Assembly (NCBI RefSeq): GCF_024300625.1 | Contig: NZ_CP101322.1 | Location: 3,636,631-3,700,630, forward strand | DNA length: 64,000 bases | From: Halovivax gelatinilyticus | GTDB taxonomy: Archaea; Halobacteriota; Halobacteria; Halobacteriales; Natrialbaceae | Direction of reading: 5' to 3' | In this document: piece by piece, positions 25,659 through 35,045 of the stretch | How positions within the stretch are numbered: the first letter of the stretch is position 1 | Layout: every line of letters starts with the position of its first letter | Made by a program: the position numbers and the translations under genes | The notes under the pieces: generated by a model | Databases searched by the model: none | The model's input: the letters and a program-made list of their open reading frames with translations, nothing else | What the model was told of the DNA's origin: nothing

Positions 25659-26927
25659 CTACGTCTGATTTGGGTCCCACTCGCCCACCTCTACGATCAG
25701 TCCCGCCCGGCGAAGCCCGTCGGCGAGCGGATCGCCGATCGCTGCCGCCGGGGTGAGGATGCCGCCCTCGAGCGGCGAGTCGATCCGATCACACACGAGA
25801 CACATCGCGGCCTCACCGAGCATCCTCGCGGTCGCGCCGTACCCCGGATCCCAGTCGGCGCTGATTCGACTCTCGACAACGAACGGCCCGTCAGTGGCGG
25901 TTCCGCGACCGAGCACGCGAACCGTGAAGTACCCGTTCTCGATCTCTTCCCTCGTCGGCCCTTCGCCCGGACCGGGGAACGCGAAGCGACGGAGGGCTTC
26001 CCGCGTCGGGTCGAAAGTCAGTCCCGCAGTCGCTAACCCGAGGCCGGCCGAGACGGCGCTTGCACCCACCATACCGACGAGACCCGATCCGATAGGGACG
26101 ACCTCCGTACACTCGAACTCACGACCCCACGGATACTCGAGCAGCGCGTTACTCCGTCGAATCACTCGCTCGTTCACGACCGCCATCGGCGACGGGGCCG
26201 TCCACTCCCCTCGCAGCGGATCTTTTCTCGGGAGGGACTGTGCGCCCGGATCGACGCCGTCTCGCTCGCCCCGCGGCGCCAGCGAATACGGGTTCCGAAG
26301 CGTCTGTCGGGCGACCGGATCGGTGGACGCGGCCCGGAACACTTCGAGGACGCTCGAGGCCGTTCCGCCGCTTATCCCGCCTCGCCCGTCCTCGAGGTAG
26401 ATCCGAACCAGGTCGCAGTGCGTCCCGAACTCGTCGATGGCGAACGACTGCACGAGCAACGTGGCGAGGTCGGCCGGGATCGAATCGAACCCGCAACTGT
26501 GGACGATACGAGCGCCCGCATCGACCGCATCGTCGTGGTACCGATCGATCATCTCCCGGACCCAGTTTACTTCCCCAGTGAGGTCGCAGTAGTCCGTTCC
26601 GGCCGAGATACACGCCTCGACGAGCGGCGTGCCATATTTGGTGTACGGGCCGACAGTCGTACAGACGACGCGAGTATCCTCGGCGAGAGCGCGCAGGCTC
26701 TCCGAATCCGTTGCATCGCCGATGACGACCGGGAGCTCCTCCCATCCGGAGCGCTGCGCCACGAGCGCAGCTTCCAGTTCGCGGAGCCGCGTCTCGTCGC
26801 GACCGCCGAGGGCAAGCGAGAGGTCGTCCGGCGTGTACTGTTCGGTGAGGTACTCGACGACGAGACGGCCGGCGACGCCGGTTGCACCCCAGACGACGAG
26901 ATCGTATGTCCGGTCGGTGTTCGACAC
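25659..26927 (-). CDS. saccharopine dehydrogenase-like / trans-acting enoyl reductase family oxidoreductase
   Basis: The protein has 422 residues. The NAD(P)-binding Rossmann motif is VVWGATGVAGRLVVEYL at about 11-27. It is followed by LALGGRDETRLREL, and SAGTDYCDLTGEVNWVREMI (about 107-126) lies in the active-site region. This matches the family that includes the mycobacterial enoyl reductase acting in trans on polyketides, and haloarchaeal relatives probably used in lipid metabolism. Length fits the family (about 410-420). The product is not placed in a pathway by its neighbours. Confidence 0.85.
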   Translation of the reverse strand: MSNTDRTYDLVVWGATGVAGRLVVEYLTEQYTPDDLSLALGGRDETRLRELEAALVAQRSGWEELPVVIGDATDSESLRALAEDTRVVCTTVGPYTKYGTPLVEACISAGTDYCDLTGEVNWVREMIDRYHDDAVDAGARIVHSCGFDSIPADLATLLVQSFAIDEFGTHCDLVRIYLEDGRGGISGGTASSVLEVFRAASTDPVARQTLRNPYSLAPRGERDGVDPGAQSLPRKDPLRGEWTAPSPMAVVNERVIRRSNALLEYPWGREFECTEVVPIGSGLVGMVGASAVSAGLGLATAGLTFDPTREALRRFAFPGPGEGPTREEIENGYFTVRVLGRGTATDGPFVVESRISADWDPGYGATARMLGEAAMCLVCDRIDSPLEGGILTPAAAIGDPLADGLRRAGLIVEVGEWDPNQT

Positions 26928-27215
26928 AAGTATCAGGCGCTTCGTGACCCATCGCCCTCAACCGTTCGGTGATCTCCACACTCGCCTCCCACTCTCCGCA
27001 GAACGTGGCCTTCTGCTGGTGTGGCAGTGCGGTATTGTATCCGGCGTTCAAGAATTACTCATGCCAACAATTACCGTTCGTGGCGAACACTCGAGAACGG
27101 CATCCAGCTTCACCCTAACCCGAAGTGGACGGTCGGCTCACAACTTCGCGACTCCGTCGTTCTCGGCCGGTGGTGCCTCCCGCGGATTGATCGTCCGTCC
27201 ACCCGATGTGATGGG

Positions 27216-27480
27216 ATGTCGAACGCAACCGACCGCGCCTACGAACTCGGATTTCGAACGGTCGACACCAAGTACGCAGACCGGCAACTGTCGGTCGAGG
27301 GCACCGTCCCGTCGTGGCTCCCCGGCGCGTTGATCCGGAACGAACCGGGGAAGTTCGAGTTCGGCGGCGAGCTCCCGACCCACGTTTCGACGGCCTGGCA
27401 ATGCTCCGCCGCTACGGGTTCGCGGACGGTACCGTTTCGTATACGAACCGGTTCCTGCAGACCGACCCGCCTCACGACCC
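27216..27480 (+). pseudogene. broken carotenoid oxygenase gene
   Basis: From the ATG at 27216 the frame reads like the start of an RPE65/carotenoid cleavage dioxygenase: YELGFRTVDTKYADRQL, then WLPGALIRNEPGKFEFGGE. After the family's HW position the frame changes (CACGTTTCGAC) and continues as FDGLAMLRRYGFADGTVSYT, then NRFLQTD. Similarity stops soon after, near 27480. One frameshift and loss of about 85 percent of the gene leave no functional enzyme. Confidence 0.7.
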
Positions 27481-27625
27481 GACGACCCCGACCCATCCTC
27501 ACCTCGCGTTAAAACGCAACGTACACTACGCCAACGAAATTACAGTTGATTCTACCGTCAACCCGAGAGGCTCTCGAACACCGACGCACAGAACGCATAT
27601 ACGGCTGACAGGCTTGGATTAGACA

Positions 27626-28390
27626 ATGAGCGATTCACCGTCAGCACAGACACACCCTCACATTTACCACGCACCTCGAACCGATATTTCACAAGATCAA
27701 GGCTCGTTCCGGATTCACTTCGATTTCCCCGGACGGGCCGTCCCGAACCACGACGACCACGGGTACGGACCCCTCGCAACCGTCGTCGAGTCGTTCATGG
27801 ATCCAGGAACGCTCATCAGGATGCACGAACACCGCAACGAAGAGATCATCTCGTGGGTTCCCGACGGCGTGATGCGCCACGACGACCGCCAAGGCAACGA
27901 ACTCGTCACAGACCCCGACCACCTCATGGTGATGGGTGCCGGAACCGGGTTCTGGCACGCCGAAGAAACGCTCGATGACGACCCGCCACTGCGAATGCTC
28001 CAAATTTTTGTCCGCCCGCACACCCTCAACCTCGAGCCTGGCATTCAACACCAACCGATTCCCGACCCCACCGCGAACGAATGGCGGCACCTGTTCGGCC
28101 CCGAAGGAACCAACGCCCCACTGTCCGTCCGCAACGACGTCCACTTCTACGATTGCCGACTCGACGCCGACGCCACAGTCACGCTCCCGAACCGAGCTGA
28201 CTGGCACACCTATCTATACGTCTTCGAGGGAACAGTCGACGTCGGCGAGGTACCTGTCGGGTACACCGAGAGCGCACTCGTGACTGACGATACCGACATC
28301 CCCGTCACCGCAACCGAAAACTCCACCATCGTCGCATTCACCATCAACCCCGACGCCCCGGTCACACGCCAAGGCACGATCGGGCGGTGA
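27626..28390 (+). CDS. pirin family protein
   Basis: The protein has 254 residues with two cupin domains. The N-terminal metal site is built from IRMHEHRNEEIISWV (about 67-81, two His) with FWHAEE (about 111). These are the conserved pirin residues that hold Fe or Mn. LEPGIQHQPIP (about 145) starts the second, usually metal-free, cupin. Pirins oxidise quercetin-like compounds or act as redox-sensing partners; which applies here cannot be told. It stands next to a broken carotenoid gene and apart from operons. Confidence 0.85.
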   Translation: MSDSPSAQTHPHIYHAPRTDISQDQGSFRIHFDFPGRAVPNHDDHGYGPLATVVESFMDPGTLIRMHEHRNEEIISWVPDGVMRHDDRQGNELVTDPDHLMVMGAGTGFWHAEETLDDDPPLRMLQIFVRPHTLNLEPGIQHQPIPDPTANEWRHLFGPEGTNAPLSVRNDVHFYDCRLDADATVTLPNRADWHTYLYVFEGTVDVGEVPVGYTESALVTDDTDIPVTATENSTIVAFTINPDAPVTRQGTIGR

Positions 28391-28766
28391 AACCACGACG
28401 AATCAACCTTCCTGAACCAAGCACGAACCTCACTACTGAGACGCCACTAAAACCTCGTGACATCCCCCGTCGTAAACGACAGGTTCTAAGACCAATCTAG
28501 TAGTTTTCAATTATGTGGCGGAGAGAGACAATCCAAAGGGACGTGCAAATCAGCAAACTGGGAGTCGGTCCTTCGTGCCGACGCATCCGTTGAATATTGG
28601 TCGGAATATAGCCCCATACAGGCTACTACATTGAAAGATGCTGAATGGTCGGTACACAATCATATTGCTAAATTTAGCACCAATCTGGCTAGTGCTGCCG
28701 GAACTAATACGCACAGATTGGAACGGCAACCGAAAACACAGAAAGTGTCGAGATCCGAGAACAATT
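28391..28766. other. 376-base region without a recognisable gene
   Basis: Short AT-rich frames only. It separates the pirin gene from the nuclease module, which ends at 28767 on the other strand. I see no repeat end or hairpin. Confidence 0.4.
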
Positions 28767-29339
28767 TTAAGAGAGGATCAATGGAGCGTAGACCTGGGCG
28801 AAATGCTGTTCCAGTCGGTCGAGTCCGAACTGTAATTCCTCGGCTGAGGCAACCGGGTGATAAACGATCCCAGGAGCTACTTTCGGTGGGCGATCCCATT
28901 TTTCTTCACCGAAATAAATTTCCTCCCACTTATCCTCAGACTCCGACGTTTCCCTTTCGACTGCGATGAATGTGCTGTCTGAACCGTATTTGATCTTATA
29001 CAGCACGTAACAGAACACGCCTTCACCCACGTTAGTGATACCGTGTGGCTGAGCAGTCGCTTCAACCCATTCAACCCCAAGATTGAACGTTAAATTGTGT
29101 CCCTCAGCATTTTCCTTGAGCAAGTTAACCTCAGATCGCAACGTCCTGAGAGTTGACCCAGTAAACGTTCTAAAACTTAGCGAAGCGTCTGGCGTTATGA
29201 GATCAGAATGAGTATCCTGGATCGTACGCACCGTTTCTTCCAACGCATCTTCGATTTGCGATTCAAACTGATCGACCAACTTCTGAGCCTTAAGGTACCG
29301 ATTAGTATCTAATCCGCTCGTCAAGAACGATTCATCCAT
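28767..29339 (-). CDS. partner protein of the PD-(D/E)XK nuclease
   Basis: The protein has 190 residues from the ATG at 29339. The N-terminal part is helical and charged (LKAQKLVDQFESQIEDALEE). The rest is beta-rich (FNLGVEWVEATAQPHGITNV and FIAVERETSESEDKWEEIYF). Its start lies inside the end of the nuclease gene, an 8-base overlap, so it is translated from the same message. No domain is recognised. By position it may be a regulator, specificity factor or immunity protein for the nuclease. Confidence 0.6.
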   Translation of the reverse strand: MDESFLTSGLDTNRYLKAQKLVDQFESQIEDALEETVRTIQDTHSDLITPDASLSFRTFTGSTLRTLRSEVNLLKENAEGHNLTFNLGVEWVEATAQPHGITNVGEGVFCYVLYKIKYGSDSTFIAVERETSESEDKWEEIYFGEEKWDRPPKVAPGIVYHPVASAEELQFGLDRLEQHFAQVYAPLILS

Positions 29340-30210
29340 GGGAAACCACCTCGAGCACACCGTTCAGATGCTGAAGTTGCTGTTCGGGGTCAATTGAATG
29401 CAGGCGACTCAAAGCGGTCACAGTCGCACTATCAGTTTGAATCTCACGAACGAATTCGGCTGGATAGAAACGAGCAATCTGTTGTTCGATTAACGTCGTA
29501 TAGAGATACGCACTGGCCGACCAGTGCGGATCACGTTCCCGAGTTTCGAGTAACGAAATTCGAAGGGCACGGGAGACATCCAGCCAGCTCAACACCGTTA
29601 CCGGTCGCTCTTCAGATCCGCTTGCCTCTATACTGAGACAGCCATCATCCATCTGAAACCGGCTTCCGAAAGTATCGACGACTGCATCAAACTTGTGACG
29701 AGGGAGAAGGAGAAAGTGAGACCACTGAAGATTACGGTCATACTGTTTCTCGGTGAGATACGCGGCTTGCAAGGTTTTCCCGTAGTGTTCATCCTCAATC
29801 TTCACCTCAATCGTGATTCCTCGGTCACCGAATTCACCCAGAAGGTCAATCCGTCGATCATGGAGAATATCGTCGTGAAACGCCCGTTCACAGTGCACAA
29901 AATCGGGTATCGACCCAAATCCATCTCCGAAAAGAACTTCGGTGAACCCGCCTGATGAATCACGAATTAGTTGAGCGAGCCACCGCGACCAGTTCTCTTC
30001 TTGTCCCCTCCGCAACGGCCCAGCTTGCTTGACCGAAGGTGACCAATCCGTTTCAAGAGGATCACTATCGAATCGCGAATCACTCACCTCCCAACTCCGA
30101 TCCATTTCATCCAACGTCCGGCCAAGCTCGATCAACTCACGAGATTGAAAAGTAACGTACTGGTCCCACCAGTCCTCAACCGTGTCCCAGCTATCCTTAA
30201 CAGACGCCAT
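29332..30210 (-). CDS. PD-(D/E)XK nuclease
   Basis: The protein has 292 residues from the ATG at 30210. RRIDLLGEFGDRGITIEVKI gives the signature Asp 122, then Glu 135 and Lys 137 of the E-x-K strand. Glu 72 (QEENWSRWLAQLI) upstream may be the helix acid. This is the core of the PD-(D/E)XK nuclease fold shared by restriction enzymes and Holliday-junction resolvases. An N-terminal helical segment (about 1-65) could bind DNA or a partner. It is coupled to the gene at 28767 and may be a small defence module. Confidence 0.7.
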   Translation of the reverse strand: MASVKDSWDTVEDWWDQYVTFQSRELIELGRTLDEMDRSWEVSDSRFDSDPLETDWSPSVKQAGPLRRGQEENWSRWLAQLIRDSSGGFTEVLFGDGFGSIPDFVHCERAFHDDILHDRRIDLLGEFGDRGITIEVKIEDEHYGKTLQAAYLTEKQYDRNLQWSHFLLLPRHKFDAVVDTFGSRFQMDDGCLSIEASGSEERPVTVLSWLDVSRALRISLLETRERDPHWSASAYLYTTLIEQQIARFYPAEFVREIQTDSATVTALSRLHSIDPEQQLQHLNGVLEVVSHG

Positions 30211-30416
30211 GCCAGTCAATATCACGGAGAACATAAAGAACGATCGGTACTCAAGATACATTGAGCATCTCAACCAACAGGAGTTGAAGAGATCAGAGAC
30301 AGTCAAAGACTATCAATCGAGTGAGTGACCTATCCTCCTAGTCTCGTTTGCAGATGAAGTTGCTCCGTTCCGAAAACACCCATAATCACACTCATCTCAA
30401 CAAACCCGCCAAAGGA

Positions 30417-30614
30417 TCAGAGTGACTCTTGCAGCGATTCCAGCGACCGAATAACCGTTTCCAACTCATCCCCCACACCAGCCCCCTCACCACTCTGCCG
30501 ACCCGCCCCATTCACCAACGACACTGATCCACCCTCATCACTTGCCAACTCCAAGCGTTGCTGCTCACCCCCCACCTCACAGTCAACACTTGGACCCTCC
30601 ACCGCAGTCTCATC
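30417..30614 (-). pseudogene. remnant of an HNH-type gene's 3' end
   Basis: The minus-strand frame ends like the HNH protein at 35046. It has PSVDCEVGGEQQRLELASDE where that protein has GSVEVGESDRQQRLDR. Both then run through a Gly/Ser/Glu-rich linker into a short C-terminal helix, ELETVIRSLESLQESL here against ELPALLRDVIDALERAESAL. The front, including the HNH motif, is missing. A duplicated copy has decayed or been cut off. Confidence 0.5.
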
Positions 30615-30619
30615 AGCAC

Positions 30620-30796
30620 TTGATCGAGATAGCCAGAGAGAACATCGAGGACGCCGGAATACGCCTAAAATACGAGGCCGCGTTCCACTGGGTGGCGTTC
30701 GTCCCGATGCGCGACTCAAATACGGGCGCGTTGACGAAATACTTCGGCCGGAAAACAGATGGCGAGTGCGAGTACCAAGAGATCGAGGTGCGCCGT
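30620..30796 (+). pseudogene. fragment resembling a family-B DNA polymerase
   Basis: A plus-strand frame reads LIEIARENIEDAGIRLKYEA, AFHWVAFVPMRDSNTGALTK and YFGRKTDGECEYQEIEVR. From memory this is the region of haloarchaeal PolB proteins just after the catalytic aspartates, where ALTKYFG is conserved. No start codon belongs to it, and the frame before 30620 is Pro/His-rich noise. It abuts the HNH remnant head to head, pointing to a rearrangement junction near 30615. Confidence 0.45.
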
Positions 30797-30879
30797 CTGC
30801 TGTCTAACCCATCTCCGAGCCCAAACTTACCTCGCAACAACCAACCAGCTTGATCGGTGATTTGTACGGTTCAACTGAT

Positions 30880-33800
30880 TTACGAATCTTGGTCAGTCTC
30901 TAACCGGTTTTTGATGACGTATCCAAGTCCACCGAGACTGGCAATTGTACTCACTACACCGAACCCGGACATCCCATCGTCGGAAGGTTCCCCCGGTTCA
31001 GTTTCACCGTCGTCTTCGTCCTGATCACGGTCGGTCGAATCATCACCCGACGAGTCATCGTCCGAACCAGGTGTCTCGTCATCCGATTCGGACTCATCGT
31101 CCGACTCTTCTGATTCATCGCCTGCTTCGTCGTCAGCTGATTCGTCTTCCTCATCTGGATCATCAGACGGTGGCGGTGGAAGCGACGGACCACCGGTATC
31201 CCCTTCGTCGTCATCTTCATCCTCGTCTTCTTCGTCGCTGGTGACTGTGATCGACTCAGAAGCGATTGGATCTTCCGGACTGTAGCCACCGGGTGGCAGT
31301 AACACCGCAAGGATTTCCTCGCCGCCTATAAGTTCCCGCTCGAGTTCAAGCACAACGCCTGTTCCCTCCTCTCCCGGGTAAGTAACAATCGGACCAGCGG
31401 TGAGTTCATCCCCTACTTTATCTCCAATCCGAAGTCGAAGAGAATCTTCATCTAACCCGTCATCGGCTCTGTAATCCACACGGACTTCTGAACTCCCCTC
31501 TGTTGGTGGTTCAGCAAACCTCACATACGATAATTTTTCCACGTCAAATCCCGTTGAAGCTTCCTCGTCGTCTGTTTCAACAGTTAACACGTATTGCCCA
31601 GTTTGTAACGTGTCCGTTCCAATTGTAGTTACGTATTCAATTGATTCATTCTGGCCAAGTGACGGTTCACCAAGTGACCCAGAGAGATACTCAACACCAC
31701 CATGATCAGTGATTTCCCACTTGACGGGTTGTTCGTCTGGTTGCCCATAGTTCGTAACCTCAACCGAAATCTCATACTCCGCTTCGACAGGAATTACGTC
31801 CGGCGCATCTAATCCAGAAACTTGAAATGATGGAGAACTATCGGACACGAGATCGATTGTCCGGGTTACCTCCTCGTACGCAAGGTGGAACGCATATGGA
31901 CACGAACCAATATCTAAACCGTCAGTATCAAGAGTAAATTCAAAGATCCGCTCTTCACCAGGTGTCAACGAATACTCGACCGACTCGAAGAGGTCACCAG
32001 CGACAGTGAAATCCAGACTCCCATCCCTTTCCTCAGTAGAAGCATTTTCAACAGTCACCTCAAAATCAACGGATTCACCAACGACCGCTTCTGCCGGAGC
32101 ATCAACCTTCGTTATTAGAACTGGGTTTTCCCACAAGAGTTCCGGATACCCACTAGTGGTAACCCAAACATCATCGAAATTGAGACCAGTCATGGAGTCG
32201 CTGGCTGACTCTCCAGTCATTTCGTCAGTAGTCAATCCAGTACCACCGCCCGGAGACGAGCTCTGCCCTGTCGCCTCAATATCCCAATACGAATCTTCAA
32301 CTTCTCCACCGTCATTAATCCCGCCGATCAACCCGTTCCCCCCATCGATCACACCGCTAGCGTAACACTCAACCACTGAACCGCCGAAATACTCCTGACC
32401 AACGATCCCGCCACCGCGCCCCCCATCATCGTACAGTTCCCCAGAGAAGTAACACTGCTGAATAGTTTGACCCGACAGTTGACCGACGATCCCACCAGAT
32501 GTGTTACTTTCAGCAATGACAGTCGCATCAGAACTGGAACCAACTACCATCACATCATCACTCCCAGAGGATGTCCCGCCAACTATCCCACCCACATGAC
32601 GACGCCCGGACACCTCACCGGAAGAACTAACCCGTTCAAAAAGAACCCCATCACTTGAATTTCCAGCGATAATCCCAGCAAACTCCGAATCTCCCGCATC
32701 TACAAACGCATCGCGGACCCGGAGATCGTGAACCCGTGCAAAACCCCCTACATTACCGAACAAACCAAGTCCCTCAAACTGGTCGAGCGAATCGTGAAGA
32801 ACAAGCCCAGAAATACTGTAACCACGCCCATCAAACGAACCAGTGAAGGGATCGCTACGCGTTCCAATCCGCTCAAACGAAGAGAACCCTGAAAGATCAA
32901 TATCGTCGACGAGCGCAAAGTGATCTGTTGGCGATAGTATTCCATACGCTAACTCTGCCGGGGTCGATACCTCATACGGATCAGATTCAGTCCCACTACC
33001 ACTAGGCCGTTCAGCAACGATTACGGACTCAACACTCGTTCGCTCCGTAAGCCCAACGATTACCTCAACCTCACCAGGTTCCTCAGGAGCCGTAATAGGA
33101 AACGATACCGTTTCTCTCGAACCCGGCACAACCGGTACACTCGTCTCACCAACAACATCATCATCGATAAAAACCTGTACAAACGCTTCACCGTCCTCAG
33201 GACCGCCAATCCCCATCACTTCCACGTCCATCTCTCGTTCCTCACCAGCCTCCATAGCTGGCGGCAGGTCAACCTCGGCAATATCACCAATCGGTTCATC
33301 AGACGGCTCCACAGACGCCGTTACACTCGCCAAGGGATCGAGTCCTCGAGGATCATCATCGACAATAACGACGCGGACGTTCCGACCCTGAATAAACGGG
33401 ATACCAAGACCCTCCTCAAGATCAACACTGATCGTATCACTATCACCAGGTGAGATCGTAGCGAGCGTTTGAGCGTCACCTTCCTCGGTCTCAACGCGTA
33501 CCGCCACGGGCCCATCAGAGTCGTACCCGGAAGTTAATTCGTATGAGACGAACAGTTCTTCATCACCAGCAACCGGGTCTTCATCAAATTCCACTCGGCC
33601 AATCGGTTGCGTCGTATCTGTATCAACCGCAGATGAGAGCGACGCAGTATCAGGATCGACAGCAGCAATCGATATCTCCTCATCAGCAGTAACGGCCCGA
33701 GTTAAATCGACTTCTTTTACCGAAATAGTGTCAGGGTCAACCACAACCGGTGACTCAGCAATCGATTCACCATCCTCATCGAACACGTCAATCACATACG

Positions 33801-34890
33801 ATTCTTCATCAGGCCACGAACACACGTCCACTGAAACAACCGAATCACCAATTGCTAACGGGCGATCATACCGTACCGAAACAGACGTTGTATGCCGACC
33901 AAGGAACGATTCCATTTCCTCAGAAATAAATCGATGACCAACGTTCGGATACGTGCGAAACCACCCGGTAAACCCAGCCTCTTCGTAGATCCCCCGGCAC
34001 ATGGGCATCCGTTCAACTTGCATGTGTTCACCATAGACATCAAGCGCAAGTTGCCGAAGTTCATCTGACCACGCATCACCATACGGAATCGTATCATTAT
34101 CGTCATCACCACCCAAGTACACGAACTGATCTACGCCCCGCCAGGCCTCCAAGTCAAATCCTTTCCCGGTCAGGTCCTCCAAATCGTCAATCCCCACGTG
34201 ATACTCAACAACCCGCCCATCTACCTCCGACCGAGGCAATAACGCCGTGCCGTTAATCCCGCCTGCAATCGACGCGCGAACGCGCTCAGGATGAATCGCC
34301 GAGAACCGATTCACAAAATTCCCAGTCGCAGAAAACCCGTTCATCAAAAATTCCTCAAGAACCTCGATCTCGAACGTCGATTCAATCTGTTCTCTCACAT
34401 GGTCAACCATCGAAAGTAACTGTAAATCGATTCGTTCAAGCGGACCACCATCGATCTCCAGCGTCTGTCGGTCTAATGCGTGCGTATAATGTTTCCAATC
34501 CACCGGTTCAGATGACGGTCGCGGAAAAATCGGAACAATCGCTGGAATGCCGAGAGCATCACACAGATTCCGCGTCCGACCATCCGGTTCAAGACGGCTC
34601 TCCGCCCGTTCCCGATGCTCATCTAAATCATCAGACGAGAAACCAGAATTGTTCGGCTCAACCAACAATCGACAAGAATCATTCAAATCCGTATCAGGCA
34701 CGTACACCAAGTACGGATACTCGAACCCAGCATCCGAATCCTTAGCAACCTCGACCATCTCACCCTTCGGAAACCCTCCAGAACTAGCCGACGAAATACT
34801 AGACGCACCACCCACAAGACTCACACCAACAATCGATTGCAACGCACTACGGCGGTACAATGACAAACCTGAACGACCTGTATCAGCCAT
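30880..34890 (-). CDS. giant exported protein: alpha/beta hydrolase plus GLUG and Ig-like repeats
   Basis: The protein has 1336 residues from the ATG at 34890. The start has a YRRSALQSIVGVSLVGG signal of Tat type. Residues about 25-345 resemble an alpha/beta hydrolase: FLMNGFSATGNFVNRFSAIH holds the nucleophile Ser, and FRTYPNVGHRF the His. Next come beta-sandwich domains, then GLUG-like repeats (about 700-920, such as GGIVGGTSSGSDD and GGGIVGQEYFGGS), then CARDB-like domains and a low-complexity Asp/Glu/Ser linker. The last residues, SGFGVVSTIASLGGLGYVIK plus a basic tail, resemble a PGF-CTERM sorting signal with Ser for Pro. It should be a surface esterase or depolymerase with binding repeats. 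It stands alone. Confidence 0.75.
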   Translation of the reverse strand: MADTGRSGLSLYRRSALQSIVGVSLVGGASSISSASSGGFPKGEMVEVAKDSDAGFEYPYLVYVPDTDLNDSCRLLVEPNNSGFSSDDLDEHRERAESRLEPDGRTRNLCDALGIPAIVPIFPRPSSEPVDWKHYTHALDRQTLEIDGGPLERIDLQLLSMVDHVREQIESTFEIEVLEEFLMNGFSATGNFVNRFSAIHPERVRASIAGGINGTALLPRSEVDGRVVEYHVGIDDLEDLTGKGFDLEAWRGVDQFVYLGGDDDNDTIPYGDAWSDELRQLALDVYGEHMQVERMPMCRGIYEEAGFTGWFRTYPNVGHRFISEEMESFLGRHTTSVSVRYDRPLAIGDSVVSVDVCSWPDEESYVIDVFDEDGESIAESPVVVDPDTISVKEVDLTRAVTADEEISIAAVDPDTASLSSAVDTDTTQPIGRVEFDEDPVAGDEELFVSYELTSGYDSDGPVAVRVETEEGDAQTLATISPGDSDTISVDLEEGLGIPFIQGRNVRVVIVDDDPRGLDPLASVTASVEPSDEPIGDIAEVDLPPAMEAGEEREMDVEVMGIGGPEDGEAFVQVFIDDDVVGETSVPVVPGSRETVSFPITAPEEPGEVEVIVGLTERTSVESVIVAERPSGSGTESDPYEVSTPAELAYGILSPTDHFALVDDIDLSGFSSFERIGTRSDPFTGSFDGRGYSISGLVLHDSLDQFEGLGLFGNVGGFARVHDLRVRDAFVDAGDSEFAGIIAGNSSDGVLFERVSSSGEVSGRRHVGGIVGGTSSGSDDVMVVGSSSDATVIAESNTSGGIVGQLSGQTIQQCYFSGELYDDGGRGGGIVGQEYFGGSVVECYASGVIDGGNGLIGGINDGGEVEDSYWDIEATGQSSSPGGGTGLTTDEMTGESASDSMTGLNFDDVWVTTSGYPELLWENPVLITKVDAPAEAVVGESVDFEVTVENASTEERDGSLDFTVAGDLFESVEYSLTPGEERIFEFTLDTDGLDIGSCPYAFHLAYEEVTRTIDLVSDSSPSFQVSGLDAPDVIPVEAEYEISVEVTNYGQPDEQPVKWEITDHGGVEYLSGSLGEPSLGQNESIEYVTTIGTDTLQTGQYVLTVETDDEEASTGFDVEKLSYVRFAEPPTEGSSEVRVDYRADDGLDEDSLRLRIGDKVGDELTAGPIVTYPGEEGTGVVLELERELIGGEEILAVLLPPGGYSPEDPIASESITVTSDEEDEDEDDDEGDTGGPSLPPPPSDDPDEEDESADDEAGDESEESDDESESDDETPGSDDDSSGDDSTDRDQDEDDGETEPGEPSDDGMSGFGVVSTIASLGGLGYVIKNRLETDQDS

Positions 34891-35045
34891 GCCAAAACAT
34901 TTTACCCACCATATGTAAAGCAATTGGCCGGTGCTGAGATCAATTCCAAAATAGCAACTCGCTTCGAATCGGGAACACACGAGAATCACTCACAGACAAC
35001 AGCACCCGAATCCGACACTAATCGATAATTCATAAACGGGTGCGC

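Noticed and set aside
30542..30619. Start of the PolB-like frame as a real gene start
   Set aside because: The first 26 residues are Pro/His/Ser noise that reads antisense to the HNH-like remnant. Only 30620-30796 looks like polymerase.
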